Assembly: GCA_033002965.1 (NCBI GenBank)
Contig: JAURVB010014618.1
Coordinates: 176,736-240,735, forward strand
Direction: 5' to 3'
Source: Piper betle
Lineage: Eukaryota; Streptophyta; Magnoliopsida; Piperales; Piperaceae
DNA length: 64,000 bases
The notes below the pieces were generated by a model. The model saw only the letters and a program-made list of their open reading frames with translations. It searched no databases and was not told the origin of the DNA. The position numbers and the translations under genes are program-made. Of the stretch, positions 9,957 through 21,614 are shown in pieces; position 1 is the first letter of the stretch, and every line of letters starts with the position of its first letter.

Positions 9957-12912
9957 TGTAACACCCCAAATCCGGTCCACACTCGTGAACCGAACCGGCA
10001 TGTTACAGGCCCCGGTTAGGTCGGCTAACCCGAACCTAACTCATGCGGATCCAATCTCGGCGTCTTAAGATGAAGATACGACTCGCAATGCATTGATGAA
10101 TATACAACCCTAACGTGGTACTACATGAATGACATGCAATTCAAGCACACACCAATACCATTACGATTAAACTCAATAAAAATTCTAAAATAAAACGAAC
10201 AGAATTTCCCCTAAAAGTGCAATTAGGATCCACCCTGTCAAAACAATACATACCAATATATATGCATATATCAATAATTTTAATCACACATAATCTAATA
10301 TACTGTATATTCATTATAGAACTTGGGCCATACTTCTGCTGCGCACTCTGATCACATCTCACCTCTTATCATCATATCTTAGCTTTTCATCATGTCATAA
10401 CATTATTTCGTTGCGTTTAATCATATCCTATCATGTCTTAGTATTTCACATCATTCACAATATGATAGCATCATCAATAAAATATAAACACTCAATCGAC
10501 TAACATGTGTGCAAGTGACAACAATGCTCCTCCGTCCAAGCTGGCTCCTTCAACTCGTGATTATTACCTACATATAGTATAAAAACACGTCAGTAACAAG
10601 TGTTACTGGTCCGGAAAATAAAATAACTATAACAAGCTGGCTATGAGAGCAAACTCTCATATGAAAGAAAACATCATACTCCACGTGAACACTCTGAAGG
10701 GCACTACTGAGGAGCCACTGGGCTGCAGACCCGGTAGCATCCCAAACTTACTGATCTGCTGCTGGTACTGTGCCGCTCTCGGCACTTCTTTTTCAGTACT
10801 TCTCGTGAAACTTTATCCTAAGCCCTCTCCTTACCTCCATATTTCTCCTGGCCTTGAGCACGAAGGCCGAGTACTCTCAGGCAGTCGCCTTTAGTACCCT
10901 TTGAACCACAAGTCCGGACATGCGCTGTACTAAACAGTACCCGTAAACCTCCACGTTCTCCGGGTGTGAGGAACTCAAACGCGGAGTTGTCAGGATCCCT
11001 CGGGAATGGAACAGTCCGCTGGCACTAATCCAGAGCCCGCTTTGACTGTCACGGCATCCTCTGCATGGTACGTGCAGTCGATTTCTCCATCTCTCGTCTC
11101 ACTGAAAACGCGAAAACTACATATATATATATAGGGCTGGGTAGGGATTTATATAATAGGCCCGAAGGCAACTTGTGGTGGATCTTGTTTTCGAAATCAT
11201 CCTCGAGGGATCTCATCCTCGAGGGGTTATTAATCCGGAAAACTATTCGGTTAAATGGCCCGAGTTAAGTGGGATCCGATAAAGCGCCACTTAACTCGTC
11301 CTGTAGGCATTAAAACAACATACAATAGAAAAGAGTAAAACAGACGAGTCCTAAACGGACCTGGTAGAAGCTCCAAGCGTGTCATCGCGCCTAGGCGGCG
11401 AGCTCCTACTCCGCACCTACACATCAAAACTAAATACTAACGCCCGCTAACTAAATGATGCATCAAACTCAACAAACATCAATCACAATTCAATCATCAA
11501 CCATCCAACAAGTCAAACAATCATAAATGTGAAAGTAATTCTAACTCATCCTATTAATACCAATTTTATTGTATTTCTCAAAGTTACGTCTGTACTCGAT
11601 TATCATGCTCAAATTTACTTTACTTCATTAGATCACTTAACCTTCATTCACACTGTTAATCACATCATGCGCATCTTTACTTTATTCATGGTCAAGACAT
11701 TAATCATGATAATTAATCAACCCTAGCATGCTATGCTAACAATTATCATCAATTTTAAATAAATCAATCGGAGGTAATTATACCTCACATCGTCGGCAAT
11801 CGGCGACGGCTAGGGTTCCGTCGCGCGTCTCGGAGCTCAAATTTGGCGCTCATCGGCGTCCGAAGCTCGATCGGGCTCCACTGGGTGAGCCCCACGGAAG
11901 ATCCGGTGAATTCTGGCGAATCCCAGAAATTCCGATTTTTCGGCGGTTTTCCGGCAGCTGCTTGCGGTTTTCCGGCGACTTCCGGTGGTTTTCCGGCGAC
12001 AATCGCCGGCGGCGTCTACTGGTCGGAAAGGGGTCGTGTTGGGTACCCTCGGAACCGGCTCGGCGACCCCGACTCATCTACGAGGTCGACGCGGCCAACG
12101 GAGGTGGTGGCTCGCCGGAAAATGGCTAAAACAGGGCCGGCGGCGATGGGTCGCTAGATCCGGCCGGCCAGGGCGGCGATGGCCTCCGCTCCGGTCGGGG
12201 AAGGCCGCTAGGGGTCGAGGGTGTCGAGGCGACTACCCGATCATGGCGGCGACGGTCGCCGGTGGCGCGGGCGACGACAGAAGCGCGGCGCGGGCGTGGC
12301 GCTTGGCACGGCGATCCGGCGTCGCAGCGGCCCGATGGGGGCCGGACTTGGTCGGGGCAGCACGACGACGTCGTCGCGGGGCTAGGCGGCGACGGTCGGC
12401 GGCGGCAGCGCGACACTGCACGGGGGCGGCATCGGGGTTTGGGAAGAAAGGAAGGTGCGGTGTGCAAGGTCGTAAATATTACTTGACTCGTCTCCGACTC
12501 GAGTCAAAATAATATTTAAGTCGTAAGAAAAATTCCAAAAAATTTGGGAAAAATCCCATAAAATCAAACAACACCAAAAAATCATAATGATATGCTCTAG
12601 AACTATCAACCCACCCAAAATGCCCGTAACGCGTCCTAACGCGGTAAACGGCCTAAAACTAATTCTACGATCCACTATATATAAAAATAAAAAAAATCAC
12701 TGGCATACTCTCATATATTCTAATAACTCATTCTGTTCTGCTGTGTTCATGACGTTATCATCATATACTTGGGTACGCATGACCCTCATAGCTCATACAC
12801 GTGACCGGCGTCGGCTCGGTACACGTGTCCTGAAACTGACTCAACTCGAAAAATAACGGTCGACCCGACCGGTTCTGAATATAAAACCCTAACTCGAATC
12901 GTGGGTTTTACA
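9957..12912 (+). mobile_element. Complete solo LTR of family S, 2956 bp
   Basis: The element opens TGTAACACCCC at 9957 and closes GGGTTTTACA at 12912, so it has the TG...CA ends of an LTR and near-inverted termini. It is flanked on both sides by ATACT (9952-9956 and 12913-12917), a perfect 5-bp target duplication. There is no internal region or second LTR, so it is a solo LTR left by recombination between the two LTRs of a large retrotransposon. Inside are an AT box (about 11118-11134), an AT-rich middle, and a GC-rich block at about 11810-12480 with TTTTCCGGCGA repeats. It encodes nothing convincing. Confidence 0.92.
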
Positions 12913-12917
12913 ATACT

Positions 12918-14310
12918 AACCCAAAATTTATTCCTAAGAGGACCCTCGTATAACTTGGAGTGTACGGCTTGAAGATAGTCATAAGGAACGTTGTATTATT
13001 GGAACTTTTATGACATTTTGGACTCATTAGGTGTGCTAATTATTTTACTTAAGATCTATTCAACAGATTTAAAATTCTATATTACGTTTTTATTGGTCAA
13101 ATGTCCCTTATTATCATACAATTTATTTACTTTCGGCATTTTATTTCAAGTGGTTCTGGCTAATTAAATATAAGTTATTTTTGTGTAAATCTAAAGTGAC
13201 GTTTTTACATTAGGTGCATTAAGCTCAAACTTTGAATTTGACTTTGTTAATTTATAGCTTATTATGCTTTAAGTCAGTGTTTCTTCAAGCTCCAAAACAA
13301 CATGCGCCAATTCAAACAAAATAAGCCAAATACCTATTTTACTCATGAGTTAGTTTGGTTTGGCTCCATCGATCTTTGGCAACATTTGGTTGTTTAGTTT
13401 TTATACAAAAACATCGAACTTAAGAGAATTAACATGGGTGCCCTTACCCTAGTCCATTGTCGTGGGCTTAGTACATTATTTGTTTTATATTCAGAACTTA
13501 TAAGTTATGTAAATAGAATGTCACATAATATTAGCATAGCTTTTGACACTTGAAATTCAAATAAAACGACAAATTTCTCTGTTATAATAAGAGAGGCTTC
13601 GTGGGTCATGGGTTTCATTGCCAAGAATAGTATCCAAAGAATATTGGCCTTAAGCCCATGGGGCGTTCGGCCCTGGATCTTTGCCTCTCACCCTTCTCTA
13701 CGATGGAGTAACCGTAAAATGAAGTGAGCATATGCTATGTTTACGGTTTATCGTATTTTTTAAATTTCAACATGATGTGGAAGAAAATTAAGAGACAAAA
13801 AAACATGAAGTGGAAGAAAGGAACTTGGTTTCTTCAACTGCGTGTCTGACTCGTGTAGATGATCTTACACGTGTTTGTTGAGGAGTGCACAGTTTCCTGC
13901 AAAAACAAAACCACCTTCTCATGCCGACAGCTTAAATTATGCAATTCAGTAGGTAGTCAGACCTCATACATTTCCCACGAAAATGACCCAAAAACTCTTA
14001 CACAAACCACAAGTAGCAAAAATATAAGTTTTTATAGACCGTTTATAATGTTTAAGTACAGTCAAGCAACCTGTTCCATGATGTTATGTTCGCTAAGCAT
14101 ATTCCAGGAAAGATTGGTTCAAAAACGTGTTACAAGCGGGGCTTGTTACCGTTAATCTGACGTTTGAATATCCTTTGATCTATTCTGCAAACGATGACGA
14201 GGGGATTAACACATCTAAACAAACAATTGCCCAATAATTTATTGTGTGGCCCACAACGGTAAAACCCATTATTGCTATGAACGAATTTATATGCGTAGAT
14301 GGATGGATAG
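12918..14310. other. Intergenic spacer upstream of the ENODL gene
   Basis: No gene or clear repeat. Short open stretches (for example 13859-14155) show no family features. The last few hundred bases are the presumed promoter of the phytocyanin gene. Confidence 0.55.
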
Positions 14311-14312
14311 AT

Positions 14313-14326
14313 ATGCATATATATAG
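14313..14326 (+). promoter_or_regulatory. Putative TATA box of the ENODL gene
   Basis: GCATATATATAGTA lies about 125 bp before the predicted ATG at 14448. This leaves room for a start site near 14345 and a leader of about 100 bases. Motif and spacing only. Confidence 0.45.
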
Positions 14327-14447
14327 TAATGTACTTCGATCTCACTGTTCACTCGTTCCCTTAAGTCCCTCTGCCTCCATTTCTTTGCCTTGCTCTGTTG
14401 ATCACCACCAAGTACATCTGATAAACAGGGAGGAGACTGTTAAGCCG

Positions 14448-15605
14448 ATGATCATGGCCAGATTCTTAGCTTTACCTCTCGTGGTAGTCATGAGTATGAT
14501 CAGTCATTCAAGTGCTTATGTATTCTACGTCGGAGGGAGTAAAGGATGGGTGGCCGATCCCTCAGAGAGCTACAACAACTGGGCACAGAGGATGAGATAC
14601 CAAGTGAATGATTCTCTAGGTTGGTACTTGATACAATATGTTTCATTCGTTGATCAGTTTAAGTCCATTTCCTGACATGGGTTTCATCTGATTCTATTGT
14701 TTGTGCTTTTTGATTTTGCAGTTTTCAGGTACAATAAGGAGTCTGACTCTGTACTGGTTGTGACAAAGGATGATTACGATTCATGCAACACTAGCAATCC
14801 GATTCAGAAGTATGAAGATGGCAATTCTGAGTTAAAGTTTGATAGGTCTGGATCATTCTTCTTCATCAGTGGAGCACCCGGGAACTGTGAGAAGGGCCAG
14901 AAATTGATTGTTGTTGTACTCGCAGTTAGAAACAACAAGGGTCAGATCACCCCAGCTCCGAAGTCCTCTCCACCTTCTTCTCCAAGCGGATCTCCTATTT
15001 CACCTTCAAAGTCTTCTCCACCTTCTTCTTCTTCCCCTTCTCCAACTGCTTCTCCTACATCTCCTCCAGTTCCACCTTCCTCTCCTCCAAGTGCTTCTCG
15101 TGCACCTTCCCCAGTATCTCTTTCACCTTCCTTTCCTCCAACTGCTTCCCTTGCACCTTCTCCAGTATCTCTTCTTCCACCTTCATCTCCTCCAACTGCT
15201 TCCCTTGCACCTTCTCCAGCCTCACTTCCACCTTCGGCTTCTCCAGCAGTTCCTCCATCTACCTCCCCTGTGCCTTCTTCTTCTTCCCCATCTTCACCTC
15301 CAACTCCATCGTCTCTTGCTCCATCTCCATCCTCTCTTGCTCCATTTTCACCTGCCTCATCTCCTTCAGGTCAGACTCCAAGAAGCTCCCCTGCATCTGG
15401 GCCACCATCATCCTCGCCTGCATCTGGGCCACCATCACCTCCTGCACCTCCTCCAATATCACCCTCTGGCAGCAACCCAGCATCTGGTGGCTCTTCCGGA
15501 AATGAGACATCTCCACCTTCTCCTGCACCACCTTCTCCTGCGTCCTGGGTTTCAGCCTTCTTCATTGGATTGGCCTCCCTCCTGACCTTTTGCGGCTCCT
15601 TCTAG
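14448..15605 (+). CDS. ENODL: Early-nodulin-like protein (phytocyanin domain, GPI-anchored AGP type)
   Basis: Exon 1 is 14448-14619 and exon 2 is 14722-15605, with a GT-AG intron of 102 bp in phase 1, giving 351 residues. Residues 1 to about 23 are a signal peptide. Residues 24 to about 125 form a phytocyanin domain (FYVGGSKGW, NNWAQRMRYQVNDSL, VFRYNKE, Cys79 and Cys113). The copper ligands are absent: GNC stands where copper-binding relatives have GHC. This matches the ENODL subfamily, which does not bind copper by the classical site. A Ser/Pro/Ala-rich stretch (about 130-325) with repeats such as LAPSPVSL follows, expected to carry arabinogalactan chains. The C-terminus (WVSAFFIGLASLLTF) is a GPI-anchor signal. 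The protein should sit on the outer plasma membrane. The nearby Met at 14454 is an alternative start. Confidence 0.9.
15090..15260 (+). repeat. In-gene tandem repeats coding for the AGP region
   Basis: Repeats of about 51-57 bp of the form CCTCCAACTGCTTCCCTTGC / ACCTTCTCCAGTATCTCTT recur inside ENODL exon 2, each encoding a PTASLAPSPVSL-like unit. Such repeats expand and shrink easily and would be a length-polymorphic part of the protein. Confidence 0.6.
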
Positions 15606-17343
15606 ACAATTCATTATCATAGTCTTGCTTGCCATTTCTCGGACATACGCTTGCCAGTCGATTATTCACTTGTAAAAAAAACATGGTTTTTGCTTCATAT
15701 TTTGTCATCCTTTCCCCAGTTCGTGGATTAATGTTAATAAAAATCTGATTAATTTGTCAGTGGATAGCTGGTCTCATTTGAGTGTTTCCAGAATAAAGAG
15801 ATCAATTTCATATATTGCATATACAATAATACAATACAATGTACTCTTACAACCTTTACTCATTATGTTCATATACAATTTAGCGAAATGTTCCATTAGT
15901 ATTCTCAAGATTTTTTTTTATAAATTTGCTATAGTATTATGCGGTTGAAATTAAAGATTCGGAAGTTGACGCCTGATTGAGCCAATTCACGGATCATCGT
16001 GGACATGGTACTTGAAAGCTTTAAATCGTGTACTATGCATGTGGCCTTCTTTTGAAGGCCACGGGGTTGTAAACAGGGACCACGAGTGTGTCAATGGCGT
16101 TTTGTTCGTCTTGTTTGCCGTAGTTAGGATGGAGTCTTGAAGATAATGTTTTTTTCTTGGCCTTGATACATACTTGGCTTGGTATTAGTTAGACTTATAA
16201 TAAGGTGTTTTGATGTCCCAGTTCGCGTCTTATTTCCACGAAATGTTCCGAATCATCTGTAATCTAACGTAGATATATGGAATTGAAATGAATTTTTTAT
16301 AGTAGTCACGGGTATTTTAATATAGAGGTCGACTATATTTCATGGATAATGAAATTGCTGTCGACAAATTGGGTGCCCAAACTTAGAGTGATTTGACAAT
16401 GCAGACGTGGGCAAACCTGCTCTTCTGGACACTTGGGAAGCTTCAAAGTCACCAACCAAACATATACGAATGAATCACCCCCCATAAATTGGTGATTGCT
16501 CTGTTTCCGACGTGGCCAACTCCTGCAGCTGTACATAGACAGTGAGTCAATTGCGCTCTTTTTTATATTTTTTTAAGCGTCAATTGAGATTTTATGTGTT
16601 CTTTTGTATATTTATTTATTATATATATGTGTTGACCGCGGGAAGAATTGATGACAAACCGAGTGAATAATTGAACAATATAATACTAAAACATCGACGC
16701 CGACAAAATCTCTTTGGCCATAATTTTTACTCTTTTTTTGAAAGACAATTCAGAAACTAATAGGCACTGCTCACACACATCTCTAATTTTATTTGGTTTG
16801 TAAAAATAATATGATTTATTTTATTTTTAAATAATAATTTTTTTGTAAGGCCTTACAGTGTAGAGCTTAATTAAGTTAAAGTAAATTACCCACTTATTCA
16901 ATACCTTTATGATAATTTTATTATTTTTAAAAAAGTGAGTATAATTATTTATGAGTTTCTTATCGTTCATTGATGTTATATTTAATATTGACCGTAAGAC
17001 TTTAAAATAAATTATTATTTTTTAAATTGTCGGCCAAATTATAACACATAATGAATTATTTTGTCATCTGAATCATGCCTTAATAGGCCAGCGAATTGAA
17101 ATCCAAAATCCATAATTCACAGCTAATCTCCTTCGATGGGCCCAATGTGTATGGATAAATAAAGTTAATGGGCTGATCTTACCACTAATTATTTATGGTG
17201 CGGCCCAGGCCCATTTAATCTGGTTAGCGTCATACAATGCACACGCGCGCACAAATATTGAAACATTACACTCATACCCGACCAAATCTAAGAACCGATT
17301 TTCCAAAATCCTTGTCCCTTTTCGTTGATTATCAGCGTCTATC
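15606..17343. other. Spacer between ENODL and the methyltransferase gene
   Basis: This holds the ENODL 3' untranslated region (candidate AATAAA-like signal at about 15736-15741, TTAATAAAAATC) and then AT-rich sequence without recognisable genes. The bases just before 17344 should be the promoter and leader of the methyltransferase gene. Confidence 0.5.
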
Positions 17344-20300
17344 ATGGACGATAACAGGCTAGTTTATGCATTTTTTTGGTATCGTGTGCAACGTTTGTGT
17401 TTTTTTCCAGTAATTGTGTTTATGGGTTCTGTGCTTGTGTATGTGTGTCATTATTGTTCTTTGATCTGGTTTTATAATGCTAGCTTGAGGATTCTGATGT
17501 GGATGTACCCTTTTTTTTTCAACGTGTGTGTCTAATGGGTTGCGTTTTGTCTTCTTTATTTCGCTTGATTCAATAATTTTGATCCGCTTGATAAATCATA
17601 GGATTAATAGTTGTTTTGTATTTGGTTAATATTATGATTCTATCTGTATAAGAGCTCACTTTGGCATAAAGTTAAATTTTATAGATTTGAAATATTGATT
17701 CTCTTGAGTTAGATGAGGGAAATTCCTTTGGTTTTGATGTCAAAGGTTTGGGTGACTGTATTTCATTTGTAAGAATTGAAATGTCACAGGCTAAACTCTC
17801 CAACTACATCTGCGGTTTCCATTGAGGTTTTCGGTAATCAGCTGCAGTTTTCTCAGGTTCGTATTTGTTATTATTCTTGTGGTAGAAGTGTCGTTAAATT
17901 TTTATTCGCTTTATTACTTATTAGACTTGATCAAATTGAGTAACAGGCGTAAGTTGGCATAATTTGGAGTATCTTAACATGAATCTTAAGTTTTAAACCT
18001 TAATTTTAAGGCTTGTACTAATAGTCAACTGGAAAAAAAGGGTTTGGTATTCTGAAGGGCATATTCCCATAATAACTTGTTTTATTTAATGCTCGTAAGG
18101 ATTTATTTTCATGCCTAAACACCAATTATTTGGTAACTGACAATAGAAGAAAATAGGCAATATTTATGGAAATTGAAGCTAAACATTCACTCTTGCACAC
18201 CCTTAACGCACTCTGCCTCTATTTTTTTTAAAAAAAATCATATTTAATGATTGATTTCTATGTCATTGTTCAGGACCCAAATTCAAAACATCTCGGTACC
18301 ACTGTCTGGGATGCATCTATGGTGTTTGTAAAATTTTTGGTAAGATTTATGTTGAAATATTTTGAACTGTTTTAAATAAGAATATATATATATATGTTGC
18401 TTTTCAAATCAGAATTGAGTGCTTAAGGATTTAATTTTTTTAAATTCAACATTTTTTCTTCATGAATATCCATCCAAGTGCAAGATAAAGTATCCATGTG
18501 AAAGCTGAACAGTATTGCTGGAACTAAATGGTCTTTATGCTGCACTATTATGCACTACTTCAACTGCTCTTAGCTTTCTTTTGTACAATAATATTAGAAA
18601 TCTCTTTTGATCTTGTTGAAACCTCAATTTTCTTAACTCTTCGCTTTTTTGCTCTTTTACTTTCATCTGGATTTGGTATTTTTTGTATGGTGCTATAAAT
18701 CCTATGGTTTGGGATGAAATAGTGTTGTACATAATTAATTGGGGATGAAATAGTGTTGTACATAATTAATCAATCTTCTATTCGTGCTTGGTGTGATGTG
18801 GAAGAAATATACAATCAACTAACTACAATAGTCTATATTTGTTTGTGGGTGAATGTTTGTATAATTTTCTAAAATTAGTTCAGGAAAAGAATAGCAGAAG
18901 AGGAAGATTTTGTCGCAGCAAGTTGCAAGGGAAGCGTGTTATTGAACTTGGAGCAGGCTGTGGTCTAGCTGGTTTTGGTGAGTTGTTGGAAGGAATAACT
19001 AAATGTTTTTAATCATTGATAAAAGTCATTTAAGAAAATTGTATTTTGATTTGGCCTTCATTGATTGATATATTACAAGAGCTATCATCTTGACCCTTCT
19101 TGACAAGTTTATTGTAGACTATAAATGTAGAGGATTATTTAGTATTTTGGACTTAAATTTGACAAAAATAAGTTGTATTTATCTGAAAGATAATTAAACT
19201 TATTTACCACACATTGGATAGGTAATAGTTCAAAGGTAAAAGTGATCTAGTTGACCATATACAAGTGAAGTTTTTGTGTTACACATTGTATGTTATATAA
19301 AAAGAAAGATAGAGTGGTGTTTCTTATTATGAAAAGTTGACCAATCATACTTGTTAGGTATGGCAATGCTTGGGTGCGATGTTGTTTCAACAGATCAGGT
19401 GGAGGTATTGCCTTTGCTTATGAGGAACGTGGAGAGGAATACTTCACGAGTCATGCAGACAAGTTCCAATTTAGGTTTGTATTTGGATTTATCAACATTT
19501 CCTTATTTAATATGCATATTGATGTTATATAGCATTAATACATCATTAATATTTAATACTTCACGAGTCATGCAGACAAGTTCCAATTTAGGTTTGTATT
19601 TGGATTTTATCAATATTTCCTTATTTAATATGCATATTGATGTTATATAGCATTAATACATCATTTGATTATTCTACTTTCACAAAGTACCTTTTTGTTT
19701 ATTCTTCTATTTTATATTTTTTGTTAATGTGTTTATTTTAGTTGTACTTTGTCTCATCATAGATGTTTATGGTTTAAAATTGGATAACTTGATATTTGCT
19801 TGAACCATAAAATATCAAAATTTTGGCTTTATAGTTACTGAAGGAATGTGATGCATATTGTGGCTAAATCGTTGTGAACATACGATTTTGATTTCGGTTT
19901 TCTTTTACCTTTAGGCTATTGTATAGATTTGATGCATCGTGAAAAAATAATAAAGGCATTCTTTTGATATCAGATTCATTTGGTTCCATTCAAATTGCTG
20001 AGCTGGACTGGGGTAATATGGACCATATAAGGGCTGTTGATCCCCCATTTGACTACATAGTTGGCACAGATGTGGTAAGTTTTGTATTTTTTCTCTTTTC
20101 TTTTTCTTGTTCTTAATTTGGTATTGAATGATTTTCTGAAGCAACTCTCTGTGGACATGATGGGAAATATTAACTCTTTGTTGGTGGAAGGAAGAAAAAA
20201 AGACACTTAGCTCATAGTCATATGAATTTAAATTTTTTGGACTCTGGAGTGCATGAACAACTTTTGTGTTAATGATTGGCCTTCATTGACAAAAGTCCAA

Positions 20301-21083
20301 TGCATTACAACAATTTATATAACTTGGCTTCAAGTGTCATTCAAAATTTTACTCTGCCTTCATGTCATCAATACTGGAATTTCTGTTAATGGTAACATGA
20401 CTTTTTTATGGTTCTTAAAACTCTTTAACATTCCCGATCAATTCAAGGTTTATGCTGAGCACCTTCTGGAGCCACTCTTGCAAACAATACATGCCCTGTC
20501 AGGTCCTAGAACTACAGTTCTGGTAATGTATGTGTATCTGTCACCTTACTTGTTCCTGAAGTGAGTGCGCCATTGACATTGTTCTTATAAAAAATTATCC
20601 AGTTGGGCTATGAGATCCGATCCTTAGCAGTGCATGAACAGATGTTGAATATGTGGAAAAGGAACTTTGAAGTTAAAACTATTTCAAGAACAAAGGTGTA
20701 AAAATTTTTTTGAAGTAAATTTTTATGCTTTTCATTTCAAACTGGGATCACATCTTTAATCTTCTTTATACCATTGTTGAATCATGTCATTAGTGAAAGT
20801 AACTAATTTAGCTTTGCAGTACCAATGGCTTGCATCGGAAGTAAAAAAACCTGATCCTTTGATGTAGTGGCAATAAAAAAGATCTATTGATTTAATGCAG
20901 ATGGATCCAAGGTATCAGCATACCAGCATTCATTTGTTCATATTGGTCTATAAAAATCATCTGGGATCAACAAGAGATGTGGTTGGTTTCAACCATGAAA
21001 CTAATGCTGAGAAGTCCAATTACGAAACAGAGGAAAGTGGCAAGCAGGGCAGTGCAAGTGAGGCTATGATCACTCACCAGTGA
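17344..21083 (+). CDS. METTL21/VCP-KMT-like protein-lysine methyltransferase
   Basis: Nine exons: 17344-17357, 17790-17856, 18274-18339, 18884-18977, 19358-19474, 19974-20074, 20448-20522, 20603-20695 and 20901-21083, total 810 nt, 269 residues. Phases agree throughout. It is a seven-strand SAM-dependent methyltransferase of Pfam methyltransferase family 16. It shows DPNSKHLGTTVWDASMVF near residue 28, motif I VIELGAGCGLAG (68-79), an acidic loop STDQVEVLPLL (91-101), LDWG (130-133), and the DxxY motif DVVY (152-155) typical of lysine methyltransferases of this group. Relatives methylate chaperones or VCP in the cytosol; the plant substrate cannot be told from sequence. Intron 1 begins GC (AACAG/GCTAGT): only this gives an in-frame join to exon 2. 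The C-terminal tail of about 40 residues is Glu/Ser/Thr-rich. No lesion seen in the exons. Confidence 0.88.
19438..19664 (+). repeat. 117-bp tandem duplication across the end of methyltransferase exon 5
   Basis: The first copy (19438-19554) includes the last 37 nt of exon 5, its splice donor (TTTAG/GTTTGT) and the start of intron 5. The second copy (19555 to about 19664) repeats all of it nearly perfectly, including the donor, with one extra T. A spare donor and a spare exon end therefore lie inside intron 5. The period is 117 bp, exactly 39 codons, and the read-through stays open into the second copy. Confidence 0.9.
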
Positions 21084-21614
21084 CGAAATAGTTGATGGAG
21101 AGCTCGGTTAATAAGAAGCTAGGAGGGTGGGCTCTTTGGCTGCACGCCTTCTACAAGATGTACACTTACATTAAATTGTAAAATCAATCCCTCCTTAAAA
21201 TTTCTGGCTTTGTATATTGCAGGAGTCTTACAATTATTTTCTCCGTAGGGTACCTTGTCTTCCTCACTTATTGCCCGCACATGTAATGTTGCAAGGAAGG
21301 TGGCATCTCCCGTAGATTCCCATGAATGTAAGCTGACAGTTGCCCTAGAGATCACTAGGTGAATGAGTATATATACACTTTTCTGATTCACTTAAACTAG
21401 TTAGAAAGATCCGTCTGTTATTCGGGATGCCATTGAAAAGACCGGAGAGTTCTTCCTCTCACAATGATGGTGATACCATCATTACCTACATGATATAGTA
21501 CATTGATTTTGTCTACGCCCGCTATCTTACATACGCAGTAGTCACAAGGAACATGATTTTGTTATGTGCTCAGAGATGTACGGGAAGATTAAAATTATAC
21601 ACTAAATGATACAT
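21084..21614. other. Spacer between convergent methyltransferase gene and GDSL relic
   Basis: This holds the presumed 3' untranslated regions of the two convergent units. No other feature recognised. Confidence 0.5.

Noticed and set aside
11843..12675. Cluster of 60-175-codon ORFs on both strands
   Set aside because: Same GC-rich block within the solo LTR at 9957-12912; composition-driven, not a gene.
14908..15585. 225-codon plus-strand ORF and three minus-strand ORFs (15055-15565)
   Set aside because: Shadow frames of the repeat-rich ENODL exon 2; Leu/His-rich or Glu/Lys-rich low-complexity translations.
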